A stretch of 8,743 nt of DNA from an uncultured Gemmatimonadota bacterium (GCA_946887295.1 CAMPKP010000142.1:1-8743); one strand, 5' to 3'; numbered from the stretch's first letter, positions 1 to 7,613 are shown. Notes: a model not told the origin generated them from the letters alone. Numbers and translations are program-made.

Positions 1-101
1 GCCTGGTCCGCCGGGCCGGCCTGGTCTGGGCTCGGGCCGAGCTCCCCGCGCCGGGGAGTGGCGATCCGCTGGTCGTCACCGTTCACCACCCGTTCAACTA
101 A
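1..101 (+). CDS. C-terminal fragment of an upstream gene, product unknown
   Basis: The frame whose codons begin at base 3 stays open from the window edge and stops at TAA (99-101). It ends in DPLVVTVHHPFN. Of its 32 sense codons, 28 end in G or C, which matches the coding bias of the confident genes here. The intergenic character after base 101 fits a gene end. The fragment is too short to name. The other frames through this stretch are also GC-rich, so the support is modest. No start or domain is visible inside the window. Confidence 0.4.
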   Translation, partial: LVRRAGLVWARAELPAPGSGDPLVVTVHHPFN

Positions 102-143
102 GGCAGTTCCCGGCGCCACTGGACGCGGCCAGCCGTCGAGGGG

Positions 144-149
144 CATAAT
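144..149 (+). promoter_or_regulatory. Candidate -10 box for the small gene at 198
   Basis: The hexamer CATAAT lies in an otherwise GC-rich gap and differs from the sigma-70 -10 consensus TATAAT at one base. A start of transcription near base 156 would leave a leader of about 42 nt before the ATG at 198. That leader contains the GAGGAA ribosome-binding site. No convincing -35 hexamer is seen 16-18 bp upstream, so the call rests on the -10 alone. Confidence 0.3.
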
Positions 150-197
150 GGAGACGACACGGCTCGTCATCCATTCCGGCCTCGCGAGGAACACGAC

Positions 198-470
198 ATG
201 TCGGCTGACCAGCAGGAAGGCGCACTCAAGCCCATCGCCCCCGCGCGCGTCGCGGAGGAGTTGAAGAAGCTCAGTTCCCAGAGGCAGGAAGGCCAGCTCG
301 ATGCCGACGAGTACGAGCACCGCTTCGCCCGCATGATCGGCGAGCTGCGCGATCGCCGGATCGACGGCTCGCGAGCCGAAATCCTCGCCACCCTCACGCC
401 GCTCTTCGAGCAGGGCATCGTCTCGGCCCAGGATTGGCGGCGGCTCACTCGTCAGCTCGGGCTGGCGTGA
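198..470 (+). CDS. Small uncharacterised protein, 90 aa
   Basis: I do not recognise the family. The protein is charged and probably mostly alpha-helical: residues about 15-50 are rich in Glu, Arg, Lys and Leu with no Pro or Gly-rich breaks. The end, SAQDWRRLTRQLGL, also looks helical. There is no signal peptide, membrane segment or cysteine, so it is probably cytoplasmic. The spacing of QRQEGQLDADEYEHRF loosely recalls the short SHOCT-type helical hairpin, but this is only a resemblance. The ATG is preceded at a suitable distance by GAGGAA, a good ribosome-binding site. The gene lies 58 bp upstream of the aldo/keto reductase on the same strand, but a perfect hairpin at its stop codon argues against simple read-through. 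An overlapping opposite-strand frame is a shadow. Confidence 0.68.
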   Translation: MSADQQEGALKPIAPARVAEELKKLSSQRQEGQLDADEYEHRFARMIGELRDRRIDGSRAEILATLTPLFEQGIVSAQDWRRLTRQLGLA

Positions 471-480
471 ACCTCACGCC
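464..480 (+). terminator. Perfect 7-bp hairpin at the stop codon of the small gene
   Basis: GGCGTGA, a 3-nt loop ACC, then TCACGCC form a perfect stem in which the TGA stop of the preceding gene is part of the left arm. No run of T follows, only CTTCC, so it is not a textbook intrinsic terminator. It may serve as a weak terminator or as a 3'-end stabiliser between this gene and the aldo/keto reductase. Confidence 0.3.
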
Positions 481-528
481 CTTCCGGATCGCCGTCTCCC
501 TGACAGGTCCCGCCCACCAATCCCCCAC

Positions 529-1404
529 TTGAAATCCCGCGCGCTGGGTGCCGGAGCGCCCCCGGTCCCGGCCGTGGGCTACGGGGGCATGCATCTCTCG
601 CTCGAGGATCGCCCGCCCGAGGCCCAGGCCGTCGAGGTGATCCACGCCGCGCTGGATGCCGGGGTGAGACTCATCGACACCGCGGACGTCTACTGTCTCG
701 ACAGCTCGGATCTGGGCCACAACGAGCGGCTGATCGCCAGGGCGTTGGAGAGCTGGAGCGGCGAGCGTGAGGCCGTGCTCGTGGCCACCAAGGGCGGGCT
801 GAAGCGCCCGGGCGGGCGCTGGGAGCGCGACGGGAGCCCCGAGCATCTGCGGGCCGCCTGCGAGAGGTCCCTCCGGGCGCTGGGAGTGGAGCGCATCGAT
901 CTCTATCAGCTCCACGCGCCCGACCCGCAGGTGCCTTTCGAAGAGAGCGTCGGCGCCCTCGCCGAGCTGCGGCGGCAGGGCAGGATCCGATGGGTCGGCC
1001 TCTCCAACGTTTCGGTCGCGCAGATTCGCTCGGCGGAGGCGATCGTGCCGATCGCGTCGGTGCAGAATCGCCTCAATCCGTTCTTCCGCGAGGCGCTGGA
1101 GGAGGGCGTGGTGCGGTACTGCACCGAGCAGGGCATCGGCTTTCTGGCCTACAGCCCCACGGGGGGCGGACGGCTCAACCGGAAGCTGCCGGAGCATCCG
1201 GTGCTCGGCCCGATGGCGGCGCGCCTCGGCGTCTCGGCGCACGCGCTGGTCATCGCATGGGTATTGGCGCAGTCGCCCGCGGTGATCGCCATTCCCAGCG
1301 CCCGGCGCGCGGCCCATGCGCTCGACAGCGTCGCGGCCGGATCGCTGGAGCTGTCCCGCGAGGATCTCGCGGCTATCGACCGGGCGGAGTTCTCCCGGGC
1401 CTGA
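529..1404 (+). CDS. Aldo/keto reductase, 291 aa
   Basis: This is an NAD(P)H-dependent oxidoreductase of the aldo/keto reductase superfamily, a cytoplasmic TIM-barrel enzyme reducing aldehydes or ketones; the substrate cannot be told from sequence. The catalytic tetrad is complete: Asp50 and Tyr55 in IDTADVY, Lys88 in ATKGG, and His129 in YQLHAPD. Later signatures follow in family order: WVGLSNVS (about 158-165), VQNRLNP, then the C-terminal cofactor-binding element AIPSARR near residue 254. The length is typical, slightly short. The start is TTG. It is chosen because the residues after it (MKSRALGAGAPPVPAVGYGG) align with the usual first strand of the family, and no ATG lies closer. There is no clear Shine-Dalgarno sequence. 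The weak hexamer ACCAAT lies 7 nt before the TTG, the spacing seen at the leaderless-looking starts in this window, but it matches a -10 box poorly. The gene converges on fabH with 10 bp between stops. Confidence 0.93.
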   Translation: MKSRALGAGAPPVPAVGYGGMHLSLEDRPPEAQAVEVIHAALDAGVRLIDTADVYCLDSSDLGHNERLIARALESWSGEREAVLVATKGGLKRPGGRWERDGSPEHLRAACERSLRALGVERIDLYQLHAPDPQVPFEESVGALAELRRQGRIRWVGLSNVSVAQIRSAEAIVPIASVQNRLNPFFREALEEGVVRYCTEQGIGFLAYSPTGGGRLNRKLPEHPVLGPMAARLGVSAHALVIAWVLAQSPAVIAIPSARRAAHALDSVAAGSLELSREDLAAIDRAEFSRA

Positions 1405-1414
1405 CGGGAAACCG

Positions 1415-2422
1415 CTAGCTCCACCGCACCAGCGTCGCCCCTGCCGTGAATCCGGCTCCGACCGCGACGAACACCACCAGATCACCCCGCTTCAGCCTGT
1501 CCTGCTGCAGCACGTCCGCCAGCGCCAGCGGCAGCGTCGCGGCGGTGGTGTTCCCGTAGCGCGCGATCACCGAGGCCATCCGGTCGTGCGGCAGGCCGAG
1601 CCGGTCGGCCGTCGCGTCGAGGATGCGCTGGTTGGCCTGATGCGGAATCACTGCCGCCAGGTCGGCAGCCTTCACACCGTGGCGCTCGAGCAACCGCTCC
1701 ACGCTCCCCGCCATCTGCGACACCGCGAACTTGAACACGGTGCGGCCGTTCTGCTTGAGGAAGTGCTCGCGGCCGGCGACCGTCGTCGCGGTCGCCGGCT
1801 TGAGACTGCCGCCGGCGGGCATCATGAGGTCGTGTGCGCCGCTTCCGTCCACCCGGTGGATGAAGTCGAGCAGCCCGTAGCCCGGCTCCGCCCTCTCCAG
1901 CAGCACCGCGCCCGCACCATCGCCGAAGAGCACCGCGGTGGTCCGGTCGAGCGGGTCGATGACGGCGCTCATGAGGTCGGCACCGACCACCACCACCCGG
2001 CGATGCACGCCAGCGGCGATGAGCTGGGCTCCCGTCGTGAGCGCGAAGAGAAAGCCGGAGCAGGCGGCGGAGAGATCGAAGCCCCAGACACCGGTCAGGC
2101 CGAGCCGGTCCTGGATCAGGCACGCCGTGGCGGGGAAGAGCATGTCCGGCGTCACGGTCGCGACGATCAGGGCGTCCACGTCCCCGGATCCCAGCCCCTT
2201 CGCGGCCAGGAGGCGGCGGACGGCCTCGGTCCCCATGGTCGACGTCGTCTCGCCGGGCGCGCCGATCCGTCGCTCGCGGATGCCGGTGCGGGTGACGATC
2301 CAGTCGTCCGAGGTGTCCAGGGTGCGCGCGAGCTCCGCGTTGGTGACGACGCGCTCGGGGACGTAGGTCGCGACGCCGGTGATGGCGGCGCGGCGCGGCT
2401 CGCCACGGGGGGTCTCTGGCAT
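1415..2422 (-). CDS. fabH: 3-oxoacyl-ACP synthase III (KAS III)
   Basis: FabH condenses an acyl-CoA primer, usually acetyl-CoA, with malonyl-ACP and so starts type II fatty-acid synthesis in the cytoplasm. The 335-aa protein has the thiolase fold hallmarks in order. [14 protein letters not shown] lies near residues 39-52. The nucleophile Cys121 is in SAACSGF, with FGDGAGAV near 166-173. His261 is in HQANQRI and Asn291 is in YGNTTAA, completing the Cys-His-Asn triad. The usual GNTS is GNTT here, a mild variation. The reading frame stays open upstream to 2701, but that part would lie wholly inside the opposite ispG gene. The ATG at 2422 gives the normal length and family N-terminus. There is no Shine-Dalgarno site; TATAAC ends 7 nt before the ATG, suggesting a leaderless message. 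Unlike many genomes, fabH is not next to plsX, fabD or acpP, so it may be one of several copies. Confidence 0.95.
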   Translation of the reverse strand: MPETPRGEPRRAAITGVATYVPERVVTNAELARTLDTSDDWIVTRTGIRERRIGAPGETTSTMGTEAVRRLLAAKGLGSGDVDALIVATVTPDMLFPATACLIQDRLGLTGVWGFDLSAACSGFLFALTTGAQLIAAGVHRRVVVVGADLMSAVIDPLDRTTAVLFGDGAGAVLLERAEPGYGLLDFIHRVDGSGAHDLMMPAGGSLKPATATTVAGREHFLKQNGRTVFKFAVSQMAGSVERLLERHGVKAADLAAVIPHQANQRILDATADRLGLPHDRMASVIARYGNTTAATLPLALADVLQQDRLKRGDLVVFVAVGAGFTAGATLVRWS

Positions 2423-2429
2423 GCACGAA

Positions 2430-2435
2430 GTTATA
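2430..2435 (-). promoter_or_regulatory. -10 box for leaderless fabH
   Basis: On the minus strand this reads TATAAC, one base from TATAAT, and is followed by exactly 7 nt and then the fabH ATG. That spacing places the transcription start at or next to the A of the start codon. No -35 match is apparent. It overlaps the opposite-strand -10 of ispG by four bases. Confidence 0.5.
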
Positions 2436-2437
2436 TT
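2432..2437 (+). promoter_or_regulatory. -10 box for leaderless ispG
   Basis: TATATT is followed by 7 nt (CCCGCCC) and the ispG ATG at 2445. There is no ribosome-binding site in those 7 nt or nearby, so a leaderless transcript is the simplest reading. The eight bases GTTATATT at 2430-2437 serve both strands, because their complement AATATAAC contains the fabH box. Confidence 0.5.
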
Positions 2438-2444
2438 CCCGCCC

Positions 2445-3680
<1,236 letters not shown>

Positions 3681-4173
3681 CTCTCCGCGCGGTGCCCTCC
3701 CGAACACTCACCGCCCCGGCTCGAAAGGGAAGGACGAGCACCTGCAGCCCGAGCTGCTGGAGCAGCGTCTGCCGGTCGAAGTAGCCGTGCACCGAAGCGA
3801 TGCCTCCGTCCTGCACCCGGATCACGTCGATGCCGTGGACGGTGACGGTGCCTCCGGTGGGCGGTCCGCCCTGGAGCGGACCGCGGTTGGTGCCACGCAT
3901 CGTCCACTCGGCGACCACGAGTCGATCGGTCTCGATGCGTGCGTCTCCCATCTCGAACCGGAGATCGGGAAAGGCGGTGAACAGTCCGGCCGCATAGCCG
4001 GCGATGGCCGCACCGGTCAGGCCTTCGCCGGCTGCCGGGTCGCTGTAGGTTCCTCCGGGCATGAAGGTCGAGACGATGCCCTCGGGGTCCCGGCGGTTCC
4101 AGGCCGCGAAGTATGCCTGTGCGACATCCATCGGGGCCGCGATCGTCGTCATGATGTCCTCCTCCCGTAGTCT

Positions 4174-4713
4174 TCAGCGCGACGCCACACCGATCCCCGA
4201 CATCTCCCCTGACCACTCGAGCAGGTACTGCGTCTCGGAGGTCATCCGCCCCTTGTAGGCTCCCCGTCCGGTCGCCGCGGCATAGCGCCCGGCGCCGGCG
4301 ATCTTGGTCCAGGTGCCCTCGAGAGTCGTGACCGGGCGCTGGTCGGCCCCGAGCACGGTGGTCACCTTGCCGCTCCACTTGGAGATCGCGGTGTCCGGGC
4401 CCAGGGAGAACGTGACGTAGCCCTGGTGCGGCCCGTTGCCGCGGACCAGATCGTGGGTCTCCAGGTTGACGACGCTCGCTCCCGGCATGTACTCGGTGGG
4501 GCCGGTGCTGCGATTGGTGCCCTGCGACAAGGCGACCCCGACGATGTGGCCGGGGGCATCCGCCACCTCGTGGGCGTTGCGGCTGGCGAAGGTCCCGGTG
4601 AAGGTGCCGCTGACGGTGTCGCGATCGAGGGCGGGTGTCCAGGCGACGGCGCCGAGCCCCACTACGGGAACCAGGCCGAGCGCCATTCGGGTGAGCAGGC
4701 TGCGAGTCTGCAT
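4174..4713 (-). CDS. Secreted protein, probable AOC/DUF3224-type beta-barrel, 179 aa
   Basis: The start has a basic n-region (MQTRSLLTR) and a hydrophobic core (MALGLVPVVGLGAVAW), so I read a signal peptide cleaved around residues 24-28; the protein is exported. The mature part is rich in Thr, Gly and Ser with alternating beta-type patterns (DTVSGTFTGTF, HQGYVTFSLGPD). It ends in a repeated Gly-rich motif, GAGRYAAATGRGAYKGRM, then QYLLEWSGEMSG. Glycine-spaced tyrosines of this sort are typical of allene-oxide-cyclase-like and DUF3224-like small barrels. That assignment is by pattern only and no catalytic residue can be named. There are no cysteines. The ATG at 4713 has GGAGGA upstream. It is the first gene of a likely two-gene operon with the SnoaL-like protein, so a shared small-molecule ligand is possible but unproven. 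Confidence 0.75.
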   Translation of the reverse strand: MQTRSLLTRMALGLVPVVGLGAVAWTPALDRDTVSGTFTGTFASRNAHEVADAPGHIVGVALSQGTNRSTGPTEYMPGASVVNLETHDLVRGNGPHQGYVTFSLGPDTAISKWSGKVTTVLGADQRPVTTLEGTWTKIAGAGRYAAATGRGAYKGRMTSETQYLLEWSGEMSGIGVASR

Positions 4714-4761
4714 GGTGTCTTCCTCCGGGTCGAGTTTGCTTGCATGCCGCTGAACCAGGGC

Positions 4762-4767
4762 TACAAT
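4762..4767. promoter_or_regulatory. Candidate -10 element between the divergent operons
   Basis: TACAAT on the plus strand (ATTGTA on the minus strand, with TATTGT offset by one) is one of the few AT-rich hexamers in the 167-bp gap between the barrel-protein gene and the DsbD-type gene. On the plus strand it would give a leader of about 110 nt containing the hairpin at 4819-4846. On the minus strand TATTGT would give a leader of about 40 nt for the barrel-protein gene. No good -35 is seen for either direction. Confidence 0.25.
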
Positions 4768-4818
4768 AGGTCCGTCGCCTCAGCCGGCCCTCATCTCGAT
4801 ATCAGATCCGGGTCAGAC

Positions 4819-4846
4819 GGCTCGGTGCGCTTCGCACGACCGAGCC
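4819..4846 (+). promoter_or_regulatory. Hairpin in the leader region of the redox operon
   Basis: GGCTCGG and TGCG pair with CGCA and CCGAGCC around a 3-nt loop, with a 3-nt bulge (CGA) on the right side, giving 11 base pairs. No T-run follows. It lies between the two candidate promoters of the downstream operon, so it would be in the 5' leader of a long transcript and just upstream of the leaderless one. An operator, an attenuator-like structure or no function are all possible. Confidence 0.3.
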
Positions 4847-4867
4847 CTCGACCTGCAGGACCCACGT

Positions 4868-4873
4868 TATACT
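4868..4873 (+). promoter_or_regulatory. -10 box for the leaderless DsbD-type gene
   Basis: TATACT differs from TATAAT at one base, and 7 nt (CCACTTC) separate it from the GTG start at 4881. It shares the octamer form GTTATA(C/T)T with the ispG promoter. There is no Shine-Dalgarno sequence in the interval, which supports transcription starting at the start codon. Confidence 0.5.
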
Positions 4874-4880
4874 CCACTTC

Positions 4881-5594
4881 GTGTCACCGGTCCTCCAAAC
4901 CTCACTCGAGTCCACCCTGCGCCACGAGCCGATCGCGGCGGTGCCCGTGCTTTTCGCCGCGGGCCTGGCGACCAGCCTGACGCCGTGCGTCTACCCCATG
5001 ATCCCGATCACCGCCGGAATCCTGGGCGGAGCGGGGGCCGCCGGCGTCTCGCGGGGCCGCACGCTGGTCCTGACGGCGGCATACGTGGGCGGGCTCGCGC
5101 TGGTCTACGCGCTGCTCGGGCTGCTGGCGGGCCTCACTGGCTCGCTCTTCGGGGCGGTCGCCTCGAGCCCCTGGGCCTACTTCGTGGTGGGGAACCTGCT
5201 CCTGGTGTTGGGCCTGGCACTGTTGGACGTCTTTACTTTCAACGCGCCGCAGAAGGTCGCAGCCTGGGCCGGCCGCCTCGGGGCGGGATCGCCGGCGGGG
5301 GCGTTCAGCATGGGCGCGGCGAGCGGGCTGGTCGCCGCGCCCTGCGGAGCGCCGGCGTTCGCCGCGGTATTGACCTTCGTCGCATCCACCGGCAGCGCGG
5401 TGCTCGGGTTTCTCTACCTTTTCGTGTTCTCACTCGGGCTCACCGCGCTTCTGGTGGCGGTGGGTCTCTCCAGCGGCCTGCTCGCCGCGTTGCCGGCCGC
5501 CGGGCGCTGGACCGTCGCGATCAAGCGGGCGGGCGGGGTCCTGCTCCTGCTGATGGCCGAGTACTACTTCGTCCGTATGGGGAGCGTGCTGTGA
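4881..5594 (+). CDS. DsbD/CcdA-type membrane thiol electron carrier, 237 aa
   Basis: This inner-membrane protein moves electrons from cytoplasmic thioredoxin to envelope thiol proteins. About six hydrophobic segments are visible (roughly 20-45, 57-85, 93-113, 130-165, 172-205, 212-232). The two redox cysteines sit in the expected places: Cys36 in SLTPCVYPMIP on the first segment and Cys155 in VAAPCGAPAFA on the fourth. The first motif resembles the central domain of DsbD more than classic CcdA (SPCVLP). The N-terminal immunoglobulin-like and C-terminal thioredoxin-like domains of full DsbD are absent; the thioredoxin part is supplied by the next gene. The start is GTG, chosen because it precedes the first segment by a short charged stretch and has TATACT 7 nt upstream. 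Its TGA overlaps the GTG of the next gene in GTGA (5591-5594), indicating translational coupling. Confidence 0.92.
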   Translation: MSPVLQTSLESTLRHEPIAAVPVLFAAGLATSLTPCVYPMIPITAGILGGAGAAGVSRGRTLVLTAAYVGGLALVYALLGLLAGLTGSLFGAVASSPWAYFVVGNLLLVLGLALLDVFTFNAPQKVAAWAGRLGAGSPAGAFSMGAASGLVAAPCGAPAFAAVLTFVASTGSAVLGFLYLFVFSLGLTALLVAVGLSSGLLAALPAAGRWTVAIKRAGGVLLLLMAEYYFVRMGSVL

Positions 5595-6088
5595 GGAGCA
5601 TCGGAATCGCACTGGGTCTGCTGGCCGCTCTCGCGGCCGGGCAGGCGGAAGCGCAGGAGACCGGGCTCGCCGTGGGAACCCGGGCGCCCGCGGTGGCCGT
5701 CCCCGACCTCGACGGCGCACCAGTGGACCTGGGGCAGTACCTGGGCAAGCAGCCGCTCTTCCTGGAGTGGTGGGCCACCTGGTGCGAGCAGTGCGACGCC
5801 CTGTTGCCCCGGGTGCGCGCGGCCCGGGCCGAGCTCGGCGAGCGGGTACGGTTCCTCGGCATCAACGTCGCGGTCAATCAGTCGCCCGAGCGGGTCCGGC
5901 GCTATGTCGAATCCAACGACCTGCCGTTCCGTACGCTGTACGACGGCGAGGGCGTCAGCACCCGCGCCTATGCGGCCCCGACCACCTCGTACGTGGTCAT
6001 CGTGGATCGCGACGGCCGCGTGGCGTACACCGGCACCGGAGGCGATCAGGATTTTCTCGGCGCGCTCCGCCGGGTGGCCGCCCAGTGA
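5591..6088 (+). CDS. Periplasmic TlpA/ResA-like thioredoxin, 165 aa
   Basis: This is an envelope thiol reductant with a thioredoxin fold. The GTG start gives a clean signal peptide (MRSIGIALGLLAALAAGQAEA, cleavage near residue 21). The fold begins at about residue 27 with the GTRAPAVAVPDLDG typical of TlpA/AhpC-TSA members. The active site is WATWCEQC with Cys65 and Cys68, and the cis-proline is Pro130 in APTTSYVV, followed by VDRDGRVAYTGTGG. It has no other cysteine. The intervening Glu-Gln differs from the more usual Gly-Pro or Glu-Pro of this class, so its redox potential may differ. The frame is open far upstream inside the membrane-protein gene, but that part is a shadow. It is the obvious electron acceptor of the preceding membrane carrier and the probable donor for the following peroxiredoxin. 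Confidence 0.93.
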   Translation: MRSIGIALGLLAALAAGQAEAQETGLAVGTRAPAVAVPDLDGAPVDLGQYLGKQPLFLEWWATWCEQCDALLPRVRAARAELGERVRFLGINVAVNQSPERVRRYVESNDLPFRTLYDGEGVSTRAYAAPTTSYVVIVDRDGRVAYTGTGGDQDFLGALRRVAAQ

Positions 6089-6117
6089 TCACACTCATGC
6101 TCAGAGGCTCGCCGTTC

Positions 6118-6699
6118 ATGCGACCGCACACTCTGTGGCTGGCGGGCGGTCTGCTCGCCGCCCCCTTCACCGTGCTCCCGGCCCAGTCGGCCTCGCCTTC
6201 CCCCGTCGCCGTCATCGTAGGTGGGCCGCGGGAGGGCGCCAAGGCGCCCGAGTTCAAGCTCCCCTGGGCCAACCGCGAGACGGTCGGCGCCGCCGACGCC
6301 CCCTACGAGCTGTGGCGGGACCGCGGGAAAGTCGTGGTCCTCGCCTTCTACCCCAAGGACTTCACCCAGGGGTGCACCGCGGAGATGAAGAGCTTCGCCG
6401 ATCAGTACGACACCATGTTCGGCCCCGACGTGGTCCTGCTGGGCATCAATGCCGACTCCCTGGAGACCCATCGCCGCTTCGCGGCCAGTCTCGACCTTCC
6501 CTTCAGGCTGCTGAGCGATCCGGACCAGCAGGTCGCCCGGAAGTACGGCAGCAACGGCGAGGACGGTCGGCCCCGCCGGACCATCTTCGTGGTGGGCCCG
6601 GACGGCCGCATCCGCTATCGGAACCTGCACTTCAACGCTCTCGACCCCCGGCATTACACGGAGCTCGGCACGGCCGTCCAGGCGGCACGCGGCGGCTGA
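6118..6699 (+). CDS. Secreted single-cysteine peroxiredoxin (AhpC/TSA, BCP-like), 193 aa
   Basis: This is a thiol peroxidase reducing H2O2 or organic peroxides, here in the cell envelope. The signal peptide is MRPHTLWLAGGLLAAPF with cleavage near AQSA (about residue 24). The fold starts at GAKAPEFKLPW. The active site fits P-x-x-x-T-x-x-C: FYPKDFTQGC, with Thr83 and peroxidatic Cys86. RRTIFVVGPDGRI and a C-terminal YTELGTAVQAAR follow the BCP pattern. No other cysteine exists, so it must be a 1-Cys enzyme recycled by an outside thiol, most simply the TlpA-like protein next door. ATG 6118 is chosen for the compact signal peptide. Alternatives in frame are ATG 6097 and GTG 6085; the latter overlaps the previous stop as GTGA, exactly as the gene before does, so the true start could be 33 nt earlier with the same mature protein. 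Confidence 0.93.
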   Translation: MRPHTLWLAGGLLAAPFTVLPAQSASPSPVAVIVGGPREGAKAPEFKLPWANRETVGAADAPYELWRDRGKVVVLAFYPKDFTQGCTAEMKSFADQYDTMFGPDVVLLGINADSLETHRRFAASLDLPFRLLSDPDQQVARKYGSNGEDGRPRRTIFVVGPDGRIRYRNLHFNALDPRHYTELGTAVQAARGG

Positions 6700-6717
6700 C
6701 CCGATCGCCCTCACTCC

Positions 6718-6723
6718 GGAGGA
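6718..6723 (+). promoter_or_regulatory. Ribosome-binding site that decides an ATT start
   Basis: GGAGGA ends 4 nt before ATT at 6728. It is a strong Shine-Dalgarno match, yet no ATG, GTG or TTG in the right frame lies at a usable distance; the first GTG in frame is 38 nt downstream. Its position is the main reason for calling ATT the start of the next gene. Confidence 0.55.
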
Positions 6724-6727
6724 CAGC

Positions 6728-7591
6728 ATTCTCGCCACTCGTCTGGCCGCGCTCGCGGTCGTGGTTGCGGCCGGCCTCGTGCCGCCCGCAGTGCAGGCCC
6801 AGGAAGAAGCGAAGGAGAGGGACAAGGAGGAAGAGCAGCTGAACCGGGTGTGGCGGATCGAGGGCCTGCGCACGGGCTTCTGCGTGCAGCTCCTGGTAGA
6901 TCCGGCCAAGCTCGGCGTCTCACTTCCGCGCGGCGCCCGGCCGCTCCGGGCGGACGCCATCGAGAACCTGAGCCCCGCGCTGCGCACGGTGGTCTCCAAT
7001 CAGCCCGAGTTCGCCGCCTGGACTCCCTCCACGATCTGCCTCTACTACATGGAGTCGGTGGACGTCGGCTCGCTCCGGGTCAGCGAGCGGGACCCCAGCA
7101 AGGCTCCGATGATCGGCATCTGGGCAGTGGCCGCCGCGGACGCCGCCGGCGGCGCGCGGAGGGACGTCGTGCTCCGGTTCTTCACCAACAACGGGCGGCT
7201 GGAGCGCGCTGGACAGGTGAACGGGCTCGACCTCCGCAGGGTGCGGAGCACGGTCCGTGAGATCCCCAACGAGGACGACCCCGCGGCGCCTCCGATCGGT
7301 ACCCGCTACCAGCTGAAGCTCGGCAAGACGCTGGTCACCTGGGATGGCCGCAGGGTCAGCGACAGCACCCGGGCGCAGGGCAGGGTGACGAATCAGTGGC
7401 GGGCCGACAGCAAGCGGCGGGGCCCGCTGAGCGCCCGGCTGGTGCTGGCGCCGGAATGGACCAGGGCGATGGCCGGCTCGCTTCGCGTGGAAGGCGAGGA
7501 CGCCTTTGCCGAGGCCATCAAGGCCTCACCGATCCGGTACGTCGCCCCGGCGTACGTCGGCGGTGCGGGTGAGCTCGCATTCGGCCGATGA
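6728..7591 (+). CDS. Secreted protein of unknown family with two cysteines, 287 aa
   Basis: I do not recognise this family. Starting at ATT the protein begins (M)LATRLAALAVVVAAGLVPPAVQA, an excellent signal peptide with Arg5 in the n-region and cleavage after Ala24. The mature part opens with a charged stretch (QEEAKERDKEEEQ), then a domain from WRIEGLRTGFCVQLLVDP on. Only two cysteines occur, Cys52 (GFCVQ) and Cys104 (TICLYY), which could form one disulfide. Later parts look beta-rich (DVVLRFFTNNGRLE, YQLKLGKTLVTWDGR), ending VAPAYVGGAGELAFGR. The first conventional start, GTG 6761, would remove the n-region and ruin the signal peptide. The gene lies 28 bp after the peroxiredoxin and is the last of the redox operon. 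It is probably a periplasmic or outer-surface protein that uses or assists the thiol pathway, but this rests on context only. Confidence 0.8.
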   Translation: MLATRLAALAVVVAAGLVPPAVQAQEEAKERDKEEEQLNRVWRIEGLRTGFCVQLLVDPAKLGVSLPRGARPLRADAIENLSPALRTVVSNQPEFAAWTPSTICLYYMESVDVGSLRVSERDPSKAPMIGIWAVAAADAAGGARRDVVLRFFTNNGRLERAGQVNGLDLRRVRSTVREIPNEDDPAAPPIGTRYQLKLGKTLVTWDGRRVSDSTRAQGRVTNQWRADSKRRGPLSARLVLAPEWTRAMAGSLRVEGEDAFAEAIKASPIRYVAPAYVGGAGELAFGR

Positions 7592-7600
7592 GGGCCGTGA

Positions 7601-7613
7601 TCACACGGTGTGA
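7601..7613. repeat. 13-bp perfect palindrome after the redox operon
   Basis: TCACAC-G-GTGTGA is perfectly symmetric around one base and starts 9 bp after the operon's last stop codon. The form suits a dimeric regulator's operator more than a hairpin, because a one-base loop cannot fold tightly. Just before it, CGGCC (7582-7586) and GGCCG (7593-7597) could pair around the stop codon. Neither is followed by a T-run, so I do not call a terminator here. Confidence 0.3.

Noticed and set aside
1391..1409. Hairpin between the convergent stops of the aldo/keto reductase and fabH genes as a bidirectional terminator
   Set aside because: The stem TCCCG/CGGGA is only 5 bp with a 7-nt loop, and no T-run follows on either strand.
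445..1485. Long minus-strand open frame over the aldo/keto reductase
   Set aside because: It is a high-GC shadow: the + strand carries the full catalytic tetrad of aldo/keto reductases, and the opposite product is Arg/Gly/Pro/His-rich without motifs.
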